Assembly (NCBI GenBank): GCA_013396635.1
Contig: WBMW01003983.1
Location: forward strand, 221,547 to 285,546
Reading direction: 5' to 3'
DNA: 64,000 bases
Source: Penelope pileata
Taxonomy: Eukaryota > Chordata > Aves > Galliformes > Cracidae
Every line of letters begins with the position of its first letter. Position 1 is the stretch's first letter. Shown one piece after another: positions 13,601 to 25,505 of this stretch. The notes beneath the pieces were generated by a model. The model searched no databases and was not told where the DNA came from. It saw only the letters and a program-made list of their open reading frames with translations. The translations under genes were made by a program, and so were the position numbers.

Positions 13601-16600
13601 AACCTTTTGCTGTAAAGTTGGAATGTCCTGAAAGCGGTCTGAGGTAAAGGAGTACGTCCATCAGAATCGAAGCTGCTGCAAAGCAATAGCGTGCTGCTCC
13701 CGAGCAGAACCTGCACGGCTGAAATCGCCAGCCTGTCTCTGATATTTGGGCATTTTTGCAGCCAGATGGATTTATTTATTTCTCTTAAAGTACTCTCATT
13801 TTTATATTCTTTGTAGTGTTAATGATGGCTGCTTTCTACCCTGCTTTCCAGTTAAATATAGGAAGGAGTGCTGGCAGCTGTTTTAAAAGGTTTTTAAGAA
13901 TAAATTTGTTAAATGACAACATTCATTCCAAGATGTCAGTAGCACAGTGTAATTTTTTTGGTGAGGAAGGAGTTAAAAAAAAAAAAANTCTCCCCTTCCA
14001 TTAGTTTGAGCCAGCAGACAGCTCCCTGACTTGAATCCTGGATCAGCATGTTGGCTTCACTGAGCAGTAATAGAGGAAAAAGTGGAAGAGAAATGTAAAA
14101 ATGATCTGTAAGGAAGAGTATGTCTATATATAGAAGTTTTCCATGAAGCACCAGACACTTGAAGAATTGATGGCAAATTGGCCCCAATCATGCAGTGCTG
14201 ACAAACCGTACTGAATTTGCTGTTTCTGCTCCAGAGATACATTGGTATGTTTTCTTTGGAACTACACAATCAATCTTGAACAAAAATGATCAATTCCATT
14301 ACTTCCAGTCGTTTGTGCTGCTTTTTGTTTACTGTCACATATTGCTTGGTACTTAACAATTGCTACAAACTGTGTGTAACTTAGCAAGCAGTGAAGCTAG
14401 TCTGTTGTGCTGGTTTGGGGGGAATAGGAAGTAGATGGCATAGGATGTTTGGAGCACAATGCATTAAATTGTCCTAACACTTAGCCATGCAGGGAGATAA
14501 GACCTCTCTTCCCTCCTAAATCTTCCTGCCTAGTTCTCCTGCAATTGTAGTCCTGTCTGCACAGAAGAAATGAATACTGCTTGTCTTCATTCCATTTGCA
14601 AGCCAGGGGGCAGGAGTGGACAGAAGATGGAAGCAGTTCTTTATTCTCTGCCCGTCAGTCTTCACTCTTGCGTACATGGGGACGCAGAGGATAGTTGGCT
14701 GCACCTTTGGAGGAGAACATCTTGTTTCCTCCTGCAAGGAAGAATCTAGGATGCGGTAGGGAATTTACTGTTGACACTGCACAGCAACAAACTGTTGCTT
14801 CCTCAAAGCAGCTTGAAATGCTAAGAGCACCCCCAGTGCTTTGGCTTGGTAGAAAGTGCGACATTAGTCGTCATGGTGAGGTATTGCACGTGGAGGGTTA
14901 CAAGAATGCTGCTTGGTGTTTGCTGAGAGCTGACAAGTGACCAGGATGTTAGAACCTGTAAAGGATGAAATATGAGAGAGACCTGGAAACACCCTGAGGG
15001 ACTTGCAGAATGCTGAAGGCCCATCAGTTCCCCCCAGTAACACTGTGTTGGCTTTCAGCTATTCGATCATACAAGAAACAATGCAGCACTTTGTGTTTCA
15101 GCTGTTCCCATTCAAGCCCGTTTTGCTGCTCGTGTTATGAAGGATGGAGTTCCCCATTTTCTTCATCTCACCATGTGACAGGATGCTTTAGTATTAGTGA
15201 ACTGGAAGTAAGAGATTGCAGAAGTATGAGGCAAGCTTATCAGCTAACCATTGCACTGGAAAAGTACTAAAAAGGGAAGCCGGTGAGATTGTTCCCCCGT
15301 GGTCCCCGGGAACCCACGCTTGGCATTGTCCTGATGAGGGAACTTGTGTCAGTGTCATTTAAGAAGTGATTCTTTGATAGCTGTCCTCACACACCAACCT
15401 GTAGGGCATGGTCAAGAGAAATGCTGTGCCTCTTGTCTGAGGATGACCAATATTGGATATATCTCTTAGGTTTTTAAAACTGAGTTGTGTGTAGCAGAGG
15501 AAGGAAATTCAGCCATTACATTTCCTTGAGTGTATCCAATGGTCAGCAAACATGGGTGATCTACATGAGCAGAAGACAAACATGAAACCCAGCTGGCCTT
15601 GCACAGTCGATTTTACTGTTTGTTTCCATTGCAAATTCTGGGATGCCTTTTGTTGCTAAAATATGAGCAATCTGAGCTGCTGCTGCTTTGGCAGGATGGC
15701 AGCTGAGCTCTGCTCGCTGCGATAAGAGTGCAGCCTCCGTTAGCTCCTTGATGGCTGCATTATGCAAGCAGGGTATTACTGAGCAAAAGACTTCTAAAGA
15801 GGCATTACAGGGATTCTGCTGGTTGGAACGCAGCGTGATGCGAATAAGGCAAGCAGGACGCAAGTTCCCCCTAGTGAAGAAATCAGTAATAGCTTCTGCT
15901 GAAAGAGGTAACTGTAAAAATAGATTACACAGATAGTGATCTTTGCTACATTACATATGTATGAAGGGAAGCACGATGAGTTCATCAGCCAGGTCCTTCC
16001 GTTCTGCTTTTTAATCAGCACTTTTGAATCTCTTAATGTTTGTTTCGCATAGTTGTGCATTGGAGTAGCTGGTGCATATTCTGTTTTGCTGGAGTAGCAG
16101 TTTTCTCCGTATCTCCGTATCCACAGATCTTGCAAGGAAAAGAAAAAAAAGTGAAGTTCAGGTTTACAGGAATTTTCTTATCAAATGTTATTTTAGGCAC
16201 GAGATAGAAGTGACTGTGGGCTCTTTTTCAGCTTGTGGCTCAGGGCTGTTGGCATGACACATTTCAAAAAAGTGCATTGGTAGAAAATCTGAAGGGAGAG
16301 TGGCCATCCTGGAGAAGAAAATGAACATGCTGTTCCTAGTTTTTCCAGAAACTTCCACACACAACGGTGGATAATAGAGTTCTGTTCTTGATAATGCTTC
16401 TCTAAGTTAGGTAAAGTAATGGCTACATCAAGGTATTTGGATACAACATTTATGGATGTGTTAAAAGCAATTCTAAGCATACAGCTTTTGGTCTCTCTGG
16501 TGCTGTGAATCAACATGGCATGTCCTGCACAACTTCCTGGGTGAAGTAACAGATCATTGCCACTGTGTACAGACCGAAACTGATACTTGGAAAACAGAAA

Positions 16601-19600
16601 GTTGTCAGTAATTTCTTTCTCCTTTTGGCCACAAATTCAGTTTGGTTTCAAATACGGAATCACTATATGGAAATGATGGTCACCTGGATCTAGAAATCCT
16701 CTCAAAGGCATATTTTTCTAACAACCTTTCACTATATTCAGATGGATTTATTATTAGCCAAAGTCTTTCAGGGTGTACTTACATAGAAAAAAATCAATAG
16801 TAGAGAGGAAATAATCAAAAAAGCCATTCTCACATGTACAGGATTTGCACAGATGGGTAATCCAAGAAACATGGAGGAAATCATCAGGATCTCAGTGGTA
16901 TTAAAAAAAATAAAATTCCTCCATGTGTCTGCATTCACTGCTAAGCATACAGATGACTGCATCCACAAATGCTCGTGCTTAGTCCCAAGTGACACCTGAT
17001 GCAAAGCACATTTTCAGGAACTCCAGGCAGGAGAGTATTTAAAAGAAAGGGAATTGCAAGCACAAGATGCAACTTGCCTTTAGGGTGAGCGTTTGAAGCT
17101 GAGTAAGGTAAACGCAGCATTCTGTTTTCCCTTTAGACAGAAGTCCAGAGCTGACTCTGCAGAAATGCTGAGGGGTTTGTTCCCTCTCTGCACGCAGATG
17201 AGCTGCACTGGAAGTGGCCACCAAAGCATGCATTGGCTGCAGTCATGCCACGGGTGCAGTGCCCACTGGTGATGCCAAGCCAGGACTGCAGCTCTGGGAA
17301 ATGCCATTTGGATCTTGCTTCCCTCTGCTCGCTCCTGTTTTCTTGCAGCTTGGGTAACTTGTCCCACAGAGCTGTGCAGGTGACCCACCTGTTATCTGCA
17401 GTCTGATCATTTAGCTCTCAGCAGTGCACAGTGCAGCAATCCTGTGTTACTTTCAAAGAGAGAAAAGATGGGAGCGGTGTACAAGCCATACTGGGCATTT
17501 AATGTCACAGAGCCATAGAACATCCCGAGTTGGAAGGGGTCCACAATGATCGTTGAGTCCAGCTCCCAGCTCCACACAGCACCACCCAAAATTCAAACCC
17601 TACGTCTGAGAGCGTGGTCCAAACGCTGCTCGGAATCTGGCAGACATGGGGCCGTGACTGCTGCCAGTGCCCAAGGTGATTTTTTCTCTGATAGCCCCAG
17701 AATTCAAGGTCTTGATAAATTACAAAAAAAAGATTAACAACTGATTTTGTCATAAAGGTGTTTTGTAGCCCAGTTATTGGGGCGTAATTTATCTCAGAAA
17801 ATAGAAGGGCTCTCGGCTAGTACAGATCATCAGTTGGGATTATTTAAGAGCTTTGTTTAATTGAACACACTGATTTAAAACTGTCTGCTGTATTAATCAG
17901 AGTGCATAATCATTTGCTAATTCTAAAAAATCTATTGCATTTCCTTTGAGAAACATGTTTTAGAAAACTCATCTTCCATTACCAAGCAAACAGTATCCCC
18001 CAGTGTATGCACACTCCGAGTGACTCACTTCGCCGAATCAAAGTGATGCAACTTCTTTTTACGTTTACTGGAAGTAGCATGCATAACTCTGTTCTCAGTA
18101 TAGGAAAACTGCCATTCTGGGGAGGCATTTTCTTTAGTCTTTCCATCTCTTGCCAGTGCAAGAGACAGAAAGGTGGTATGCAGAACTTGTGTGTGGTCTA
18201 AGAGATGCACCGTCTCTTGACTTACAGTTTTTTAGAAGACTGTTTAACATACAATCAGCTCCAGGAATATCCCTCTTCAAAAAAAAGAGGAATCTGATAA
18301 TAATTTTCTATAACCTCTTCTGGAAACTCTGAGTTTTATTTAATTTCAAGTGCCTTTTTTGTGTACAGGTCTTCTGAAAGGCCCCAGGGAGGTTGCTGGT
18401 GGGAGTCTTTAAACGCCAGTGACAGAAAGCTGTCATCTCCCACTTCGCAGCAACGCATACAACTCCTAAAGCACATTCATAGGTTGCTGTTGGCTTTTCC
18501 ACTTGTTTGCAGGGGAAGGTGTGGATATATCTGTAATGCCTTTCTACAACCTTTGTATTCACAGGGACATGGCTGAAGAGTAGCTTGGGCCTTGTACAAC
18601 AAGAAGGAAATCAGCTGACCTGGACTTACATTGCACCTCAGCTGGGCTACTGGGTTGCAGCTATGTCTCCTACTATCCCAGGTAAGATGGAGTTGAATTT
18701 TATTGATATGTCCAACATTGAGTAATTATTTATTCATATATAACGTTTATATTTTTCAGAATGACCTCACCTGAGATGCCACAGCTTGATCAATAATGGA
18801 TTATTAGAAAACAGAAATCTGAAAGTAAAGGGCTCAAATCTTTTGGGGATTGTGGGGGGCAAACTTTCTGCTCAAAAATCGTTTTGAGTATGCTAATCTC
18901 TGAATCATTTCAATGGGAAACTTTTTAAAGTGTTCCTGCTTTGATGCATTTGTCACCACTGCCTGGTAGAGCCATTGCTAGAAAATGAGGGAGCTGTAAC
19001 ATCAATGCGTTGGTACCCAGCAGGTAGAAGAATGTGTGTTACGAAGTTTCTGTACAGAAACTCCCAAATTAATGGATTCACCTAAGACCAACATCATCTG
19101 GGTTAGAAGTTTACTAATGAATTGTTTATATATATTTTTTTTTGACACTGAAGATTCCCATTTTGCCATGACTTAGGTTTTGCATCATCTTGGTGACTGA
19201 TTAATCCATACTATGATTAACATAGGGTAGAAGCTGCAGAAAATGTATCAGCAGAGTGGCATTGGTAGATGGGCTTAGTGGTTGCCATCTGCAAGCCTCT
19301 TGGCATAACTGTAGGACTTCTGAACTGGGTGTTACGTGTACTTCTGTGCCCACAGAGGTTATTAACGTTGCAGCTTGCTCTTGCAGCCTCAGGTTTCTTA
19401 GTAGTAGTTCTTCAGCCACCAAAAACCAGAGATACCCCTGTATAAATGAACCAGACAATCAAATAAAACACTCCTCTACTTAGAGATGTTCTGTGTTAGG
19501 TTTTCTGGATGAAAACCAATACAGTGGAAATGAAAACATCTTGCCTTGGCAGTGCAAACTAAATAAACTATATCTAACCAACAAAACAAACTCTAACGTG

Positions 19601-22600
19601 AGCACTTTGTTTTTAAAGTCTGCTTGTTTATTCCATGAAGTCAATTCATGCTATGTAGGGGATCTGGGATTTTTGCAGTGTTATATTCTATGTAAGCTTT
19701 TTATTTAAGATTATATTTAATGAAACTGCTTGAATATTCAGCTGATTCATTGCTGATCAGAGTTTAGATAGTGCAGTGCAGATCAGGATAAACTACCATA
19801 CTGAATTTAATGGAGTTTTACAAAATAATTGTACATGAAGAAAAAGGAGCTGCTCTGAGCCAAATGTCGCAGACTGGGAGGAAGTTACCAGTCGTGGAAT
19901 TTGGCATCTAACTCTTAAGTTAGGAGGCAGCCTCTAACTCCTAACAGAAGAAGGCCTACATTTGTCCTTGCAGCTTATCTTCTATGGCAGAATTTCTGCT
20001 CGTATTCTGCATTTTCTTCTTTCTGAGGACTAGATCAGAACTCCTAAAACTTTGTTGCAATGAAAGCAACATTTTTATGAAAAATTCAAATGATTTTTCC
20101 CTTCTCCTTTTTGCTTAATCTCTTGAAACAACAGTGTCAATCAATTATGTAAAGGTAGAAGTGAGATACAATGAATAAATATTTAGATTTCCCAAATGTA
20201 ATCTACTTGATGTTATTTTAATCAGGCTGACGTCTTTTTGCTTGTCTCCTCATTGAATCTGTTTGATTTCTTATCTGAAAAAATGGACAAAAATGAGACT
20301 TGCATTCCTAGCAGTGGCTCTACAGACCACTCAAGATGCACTGATGAGGTTTTACAGACCTCATGATCTAGAACCTTAATGTTGCTCAAGTTTGCTGTCC
20401 TCACAGTACACGCATGTTACTCTGTCAGCTGGTGCTGTACCTCCTTACCTGCAGGTGGAAACTGGGGCCTTTGTTTCAAAACCACGAGAAGGATGTTACA
20501 AACCAACGGAGTTACACATGCGTAATTCTGAACAGATGCTGTCCACCTGTGTGCATTTCTTTGTATGTTAGAACATTTATTGAGCATTATGGAAACGTGG
20601 AGTTACACCACTGTTTTGCTAGTGGCTTGCTTTTTAAAGCTGCTGAAGATCTGCTTGGCTTGGCTTGATCTAGACTTGAGAGCACCAACGCATCTTCCAA
20701 TGAATCCTGTATTGCAATGTGCGTACTGATTAGCGCAAAGCAACACAAATGTCTTTAGAGAGACGTTGTTAGCCACAGTGCTGCTACGTGCATTACAGTG
20801 CTGGAAGATGCTGTGATGACTTTTTGCCAGTGATGAGAGCTTTAGTGCACTGTGTCAGCATCAGGACCTGGAAGGCAGCATTCACTGATGCATGCTCCCA
20901 TTGAAACTAATTGCTTTTCCACAGAATGACCTATTTGGACTTGCAGTCATGAAAACCAGCACATGCTTTCTCCACAACTTGCTCCCTTCTTCAGAGGCGG
21001 TCTGCTCAATAGGCACCAGGGCTATGAGCGGCAGTGTTGCTCACTTAGCATCCCGATAACCAGGGAAGATGTCCGTCTCTGTTTGTATTGTTCCTCTTCT
21101 TGTTTGCAGGCTGTTACAGGTCTAAATTTTCTTTTCTGGCCTTCCAGGTCCCGTTGTAACACACGACATTACCAGCTATCACACAATGTTTCTTTTGGCA
21201 ATTTTAGGAGGGATGGCTCTCATACTTCTAGTCTTGCTGTGTCTCCTTTTGTATTATTGCAGGTAAGATTCACATCCTGCTTACTCAGGTCATGTTGGAA
21301 ATCTAAGCTTTTTCATGCTCATGAAATTAAAAGCTTTTGTGTTGAAACTTCTGTACTTAGAATAAAAAAAAAAAAAGAAAGCATTTCTGAAAATGAAAGA
21401 AATGTTTGAGATCAAATTTCATGCGTTCCCAGTTACCCACAGAATATACACAATCCCTGCCCTTGGTAGGATGGCAGCTGAATGGATCTGAAAGCTGAAT
21501 ATGAATATGCTGAATATGTTTTCTGAACCCTCCTATCAAACAGTTGGTCCAAGATCTCTGTGATTATACCTGTTCTGCACTTGCCAGTGAACTTTTTTAA
21601 TTGGTCCTATTTTAAAAAGAATGTTAATCAGCAAGTGTATATTAATGAGTGATTTGGTATATGCCTCCTGCAGGCATGTGCTCCAATTTGTAGTTGGTGC
21701 TTGAGATATCTGTCAACTGACATAAGTTATTCTGTAATTTTGTCTTTGCTGCTAAGATAAGTTTTTAATTGTTAGGTTATGTGATAAAAGCTCAATTCCC
21801 CGAACATTAATCACTGCTTAAAAATCTCCCGTTAAAACACACTTGCTGTACTTGTTTCTGGGTACAACAGTCATAAATGTGTAACTTCTTTTGTTGTCAA
21901 CTTTTATAGAAGAAAATGTTTAAGACCACGTCAGCATCATAAGAAACTGCAACTTCCCACAGCACTGGACACTTCTAAGAAGGATCAGGCAACCTCTATG
22001 TCCCATATAAATTTGATATTTTCACGGCGTGAGTCAGAGTTTCCTGGCGGGCTGTCTGTCGCTAGCAACGGCCACACCGAAAACTCAGGTGCAAAGGAAT
22101 TAATCAGCGCTGTCCACATGGAGATGGTATCGCCTAGTGGAGAAGCAGATATGCACACACCTATGCTCAAACACTCCTTCAGTACCTCCCAGGAGTTTAG
22201 CTCCCGAGAGGAACTGCTCTCTGAGAAGGAGAAGGACAAGAGCAGAATTTCCTTGGATGACCTGACTCCCAGCGGGTCTCTGAGAAAAGACTACCACAAA
22301 TCAGCAGATAGCTTTCCTTTAAAGACGAGAAAATCTGCAGACACAGCTGAAGGCTACGAGCCCCCTATCAAAGATGAATATAGGAGAAGTTACAATGCTA
22401 TGCTATCTCAGCCTTTATTTGAGAAGCAAGAGAGAGAAATTCAAGTATCTATGAACCATATTGCTACTGGAAGTAAATACAATATTCAGGAACAAATATA
22501 CCCCACACCTTCAGCCCCCGAGAAAGAGCTGCTGGACTGCAGACCCACTGAATGTATGATGTCTCGTTCAGTCGATCACCTTGAACGACCCACGTCCTTC

Positions 22601-23608
22601 CCTCGACCAGGTCAGCTCATCTGCTGCAATTCTGTTGACCAAGTTAATGACAGTGTTTACAGAAAAGTTTTGCCTGCGTTGGTGATCCCAGGTCATTACA
22701 TGAAATTGCCAGAACACTCTTTCGTTAGCCAGCCGCTGGTTGTCCCTGCTGACCAGCCCATTGATATAGAAAGACTTCAGGCTGAGCTTCCGAATCCTCA
22801 TGCACGGCTTTTTCCACACCCCCCCCAACAGCTGCAACCCCAACAGTTGGCATCACAAGCAATATCTCAGCAACATTTGCAAGATGCAGGTGCGACTGAG
22901 TGGAATCAACAAAATGCTTCCATGTCCGAATCTATTTCCATCCCTGCCTCACTTAATGATGCATCCCTGGCTCAAATGAATAGCGAAGTGCAGCTTCTTA
23001 CAGAAAAGGCTTTGATGGAATTAGGAGGGGGAAAGCCATTGCCTCATCCTCGAGCATGGTTTGTTTCTCTAGATGGACGCTCGAATGCTCACGTCAGACA
23101 TTCGTACATCGATCTCCAAAGAGCTGGTAGGAATGGGAGTAACGATGCCAGTTTAGATTCTGGTGTTGACATGAATGAACCAAAATCTGCACGAAAGGGA
23201 AGAGGAGATCATCTGTCTGCACCGCAGAGTCACCCACCCGTGCAAGAGCACCAGCAGAGAGAGCGGAAGGTTTCGGATAGCACAGCTTACACGCAGCTTG
23301 TGTATTTGGATGATATGGACCAAAGTGGCAGCGAGTGTGGAACAGCGGTGTGTAGCCCTGAGGACAATGCTCTGCGATGCCTACTGGAAGGCACCACTAA
23401 GAGAAGTGGCGTGCAGCTGCCCAGCCTGCAGGAGGAAACGCGAACTGTGGATACCAAACCAGAGCCATTAACTAGTCCTGAGCATGGAACACCGGTTCGA
23501 GATGAGGAGGAGGACGAGGAGGATGAGGAAGATGACCAAGGTGAGGATAAGAAGAGTCCTTGGCAGAAACGAGAGGAAAGACCACTAATGACTTTCAATC
23601 TAAAGTGA
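4425..23608 (+). CDS. FAM171A1: FAM171A1 (astroprincin), 3' four coding exons
   Basis: Type I single-pass membrane protein of the FAM171 family. Known work on the human protein links it to cell shape and actin organisation. Joining 4425-4601, 18565-18681, 21148-21262 and 21910-23608 keeps one frame across every junction and gives about 701 residues. The human protein has about 890, so roughly 190 N-terminal residues (signal peptide, first part of the ectodomain) lie upstream of the window. Visible order: the end of the ectodomain with an N-S-T glycosylation sequon; a transmembrane helix in the third exon; then a long cytoplasmic tail, rich in Ser and Pro, ending in an acidic run and the C-terminus RPLMTFNLK. 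Motifs such as CMMSRSVDHLERPTSFPRPG and LDSGVDMNEPKSARKGRG identify the family. All introns have GT-AG ends. Identification is by recall of the family sequence and is very secure. Confidence 0.96.
4905..5130 (+). repeat. Ancient MIR/L2-type retroposon fossil
   Basis: The order of diverged blocks matches the MIR/L2 core and tail pattern: 'tttgaccttcagtcc' (tgaccttgggcaagt-like), 'agctcagtttcctgcctgac' (cctcagtttcc-like), 'ataatagtggcttc', 'tgtaaatcactttgaga', then an A-rich end. It is strongly diverged, so the exact family is uncertain. Confidence 0.5.
6461..6690 (+). repeat. CR1 LINE, 3'-end fragment
   Basis: A longer CR1 terminus containing 'gagagggtggtgaggtgctg', 'ccctggaggtgttcaaggcc', 'aggttggatggggccctggg' and 'gaggtcccttccaacctaag', ending in repeated 'ctatgatt' units. 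It is 5'-truncated, with no coding remnant, and sits in FAM171A1 intron 5 in the sense orientation. Confidence 0.93.
13988..13988. other. Ambiguous base after a poly-A run
   Basis: One n follows a run of about 13 A in FAM171A1 intron 5. It most likely marks homopolymer length uncertainty and has no coding effect. Confidence 0.9.
17506..17675 (-). repeat. CR1 LINE fragment, antisense
   Basis: The reverse complement is a CR1 3' region. On the + strand the markers are 'gagttggaaggggtccacaa', 'gttgagtccagctcccagct', 'caccacccaaaattcaaacc' and 'gtccaaacgctgctcgga'. It lies about 0.9 kb upstream of the FAM171A1 exon at 18565. Confidence 0.88.
18565..18681 (+). CDS. FAM171A1: FAM171A1 exon 6, ectodomain
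   Basis: Encodes (G)TWLKSSLGLVQQEGNQ then LTWTYIAPQLGYWVAAMSP and TIP(G), the well-conserved end of the ectodomain. The acceptor is 'ctttgtattcacag' and the donor 'g|gtaagatgg'. Phases match the exons at 4425 and 21148: 'gg' completes the incoming Gly codon, and the last 'g' is completed by 'gt'. The block LTWTYIAPQLGYWVAAMSP matches my recollection of the human protein. Confidence 0.96.
18682..21147 (+). other. FAM171A1: FAM171A1 intron 6
   Basis: About 2.5 kb of intron with GT-AG ends. I recognise no repeat, exon or RNA gene. The sequence is AT-rich, and the open frames of 60-85 codons found here look random. Confidence 0.8.
21148..21262 (+). CDS. FAM171A1: FAM171A1 exon 7, transmembrane segment
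   Basis: Encodes (G)PVVTHDITSYHTM followed by a hydrophobic stretch FLLAILGGMALILLVLLCLL and LYYC(R). This is the single membrane helix and stop-transfer of a type I protein, and the basic CRRKC at the next junction marks the cytoplasmic side. The acceptor is 'tctggccttccag' and the donor 'ag|gtaaga'. The final 'ag' plus 'a' of the next exon gives Arg. Confidence 0.97.
21263..21909 (+). other. FAM171A1: FAM171A1 intron 7
   Basis: A 647-base AT-rich intron with GT-AG ends. It includes a 13-A run near 21363-21375. No other feature was seen. Confidence 0.85.
21910..23608 (+). CDS. FAM171A1: FAM171A1 exon 8, whole cytoplasmic tail and stop
   Basis: One 1,699-base exon encodes the complete cytoplasmic tail of about 565 residues, starting (R)RKCLRPRQHHKKLQLP and ending WQKREERPLMTFNLK-stop (tga at 23606-23608). 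The first methionine, at 21998, is internal, so the frame must be extended 29 codons back to the acceptor 'caacttttatag'. The tail has no recognisable enzymatic domain. It holds long Ser/Pro-rich low-complexity parts, a Gln-rich segment (about 22820-22880), a highly conserved block at about 22915-23210 (ASLNDASLAQMNSEVQLLTE, AWFVSLDGRSNAHVRHSYID, NDASLDSGVDMNEPKSARKG) and a C-terminal acidic run at about 23500-23550. The conserved block may be a docking region; that is inference. Confidence 0.97.
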
Positions 23609-24556
23609 GCTATTGTGAAAATCCACCATTCCGTGGAGTATAAAATTGCCAAATATTCTTTCTGTGGAAGTGCTTGATTTTTTTTTTTTTCCTTTTTTTT
23701 TTTTTTTTTGTTGTGGAGAGAAAAGAGAAAAATGAACTGTGGTGAGCAACATTTGAAAGAACTTAAATGCATTACTGTGTAAATGTTAGAAAAAGAATTA
23801 AAATCATTCCTCTGACTTAACGGCTGCCTCCAATGAGATGGCTGAACAAAGAGTGTGATTGTTATTCCATATACTTGATATTGGTCATCCAGGATGTTGA
23901 AAATATTGACAAATTGTTTTGGTTGGTTTATGACCTCAATCTCCTTATGAATGGGAGCTGGTAAAGCTTTTGTTTTGTAGGCCAATTTTATGTTGATAAT
24001 GCTACTGAAAGTATCTTAAAGTTTGACACGCAGTGTCCAGAATTGTGCATTATCTCAATGAAAGGCTATGCATTGCTGCTTTTAGTAATATTTTGCTTAT
24101 ACTATGCTTTTCTTAATTTTACAAGTCGGTTGTAAACATTTTATGTCCTTTATTATAAACTACTCAGCAATTTATTCTAATGTAAAACTGCAGGAAACTT
24201 GAGTAGCATCCCTTAGCATTGAAGCCTTTTTATGAAACCAAACTGAACTTTGTGTCGACTAAGATTCCTCCAATTCCGGTCCCGTTTACTCAAAGTGCCT
24301 TTTTTACAGTAACAATGAACAGTCCCTTCTTTTGCTAACTCCTTTTAATTGACCCCGTTTGGGATTTTATAAACTTCTGAACTTCTACCTTTTCTTTTAA
24401 GCTGCATGCCAAGAGTCTCATTTTGTGCTGAGCATTTCTCATTTCAGTACAGTGTATTCTGTAGCTATCATGTATATTGTGGATTCTGTTTAGCCAGGGT
24501 AGACTTAGAAGACATTTTAAAGGGCCCAGAGTAGCCAAGAAGATAGTTTCATTGAC

Positions 24557-24564
24557 TGTATATA
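24557..24564 (+). promoter_or_regulatory. Candidate Pumilio response element
   Basis: TGTATATA fits the UGUANAUA consensus bound by Pumilio proteins. A second near-match, TGTATATT, lies 86 bases upstream. The position in the FAM171A1 3'UTR suggests post-transcriptional control. The motif is short, so a chance match is possible. Confidence 0.4.
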
Positions 24565-24750
24565 TTGTTAGTTTCCTCTGGAATTATATGAGCTAGTCAT
24601 GCTCATAAAATGGACTATAGGCCGAGCAAGTGGACTGAATGTGTCTAGAAAATTTTTGAAAAAAAAAATGTACTATCCAAAAGTGCCAGAATTATTCTTC
24701 TGTGCTTTCTCCATACAGAGCTGCTTGGTTATCCAAAAATTATAACTGAA

Positions 24751-24756
24751 AATAAA
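24751..24756 (+). terminator. FAM171A1: FAM171A1 poly(A) signal
   Basis: A canonical AATAAA followed within 10-20 bases by an A-run and a T-rich stretch, the usual arrangement around a cleavage site. A second AATAAA at 25236-25241 could serve as a distal alternative. Confidence 0.7.
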
Positions 24757-25379
24757 CTGCAAAAAAAATTATTGTGGATTTTTTTCCTCTGTTTATGGTC
24801 ATCACGCTATTTTGTATTATTTAATAAGCAAAATACTTTGGTTTCCCTTATGCTTACATGACTTACTAACAATTAAACTTTCCTAAGCAGTTCTAATGAA
24901 CTTCAGCCAATACTGAAATGTAGACCTCTTTTCAGAAAAGCGTCCTCCCTGTCTTGATAAATACTTAACTATTTGCTTAAGTATCACTGCAGACTTTGGA
25001 AATTAAATCCTAGTTTCACCGGACTTCTGTATGGGGTCTGCTTCCTGTGGGACCAGTTTTCCTTCTGGGGTTTCTATGGGTACCTGCATTTGCTGGGCAC
25101 TTCTGACTTTGGCATGAATTGGGTTTAAAGATAAAAAGTATGTGTGACTTCTACTTGTATTGAGTCTTTCGTATACATTCAGTTTATCATGTTTCGTTCA
25201 ATTATTTTTGCACAGCACTAGCAGCAGCCACACTTAATAAAGTTAATTATTATGTCATCTCTAAGGTGATTAGACAAAGTGTTGTATAGTTCCTATTTAA
25301 TTTTGAATGAGCCCTGACTGGCATTCACTGCTCTTTTTTTTTTTTTTCAGTAGATGTCAAGGCCAATGTTGTAGTTTCC

Positions 25380-25505
25380 ATTTAACGAATGTCTTAATCT
25401 GGGGGTCTGGGCTCAGCCCAGGAACTGAATCCAAATTTCACAGATCCCAGTCCAGTGCTCCTCTCCATCCACAAAGCTACGTCACCTGTTTTGCTTTGAT
25501 TCATG
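25380..25505 (-). repeat. Ancient tRNA-derived SINE (MIR-like) fossil
   Basis: Read as the reverse complement, the block has the order of a MIR-type head: 'gtagctttgtggatggagag', 'gagcactggactgggatctg' and 'aaatttggattcagttcctg', resembling 'gtagcatagtggttaagagcac ... gggttcgattcctg'. It is heavily diverged, so the assignment is tentative. Confidence 0.4.

Larger units (their letters stand above)
4602..18564 (+). other. FAM171A1: FAM171A1 intron 5 (about 14 kb)
   Basis: This large intron carries one degenerate old SINE/L2-like fossil, two CR1 fragments in opposite orientations, and a single ambiguous base (n) after an A-run at 13988. Several AT-rich, homeodomain- or POU-motif-rich patches (7540-7620, 12420-12540, 17840-17960) look like candidate regulatory DNA. 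No further exon, tRNA or processed pseudogene was recognised, and the many short open frames are chance. Confidence 0.8.
23609..24770 (+). other. FAM171A1: FAM171A1 3'UTR
   Basis: This AT-rich stretch follows the stop codon. It holds a long interrupted T-run (23678-23709) and two Pumilio-type octamers: TGTATATT at 24471-24478 and TGTATATA at 24557-24564. It ends just after the AATAAA at 24751. The length of about 1.15 kb is reasonable for this gene. The exact 3' end is inferred from the poly(A) signal alone. Confidence 0.75.

Noticed and set aside
23287..23985. 232-codon minus-strand frame with a poly-Ser run
   Set aside because: It is the antisense shadow of the acidic FAM171A1 coding repeat and runs on into the 3'UTR T-run.
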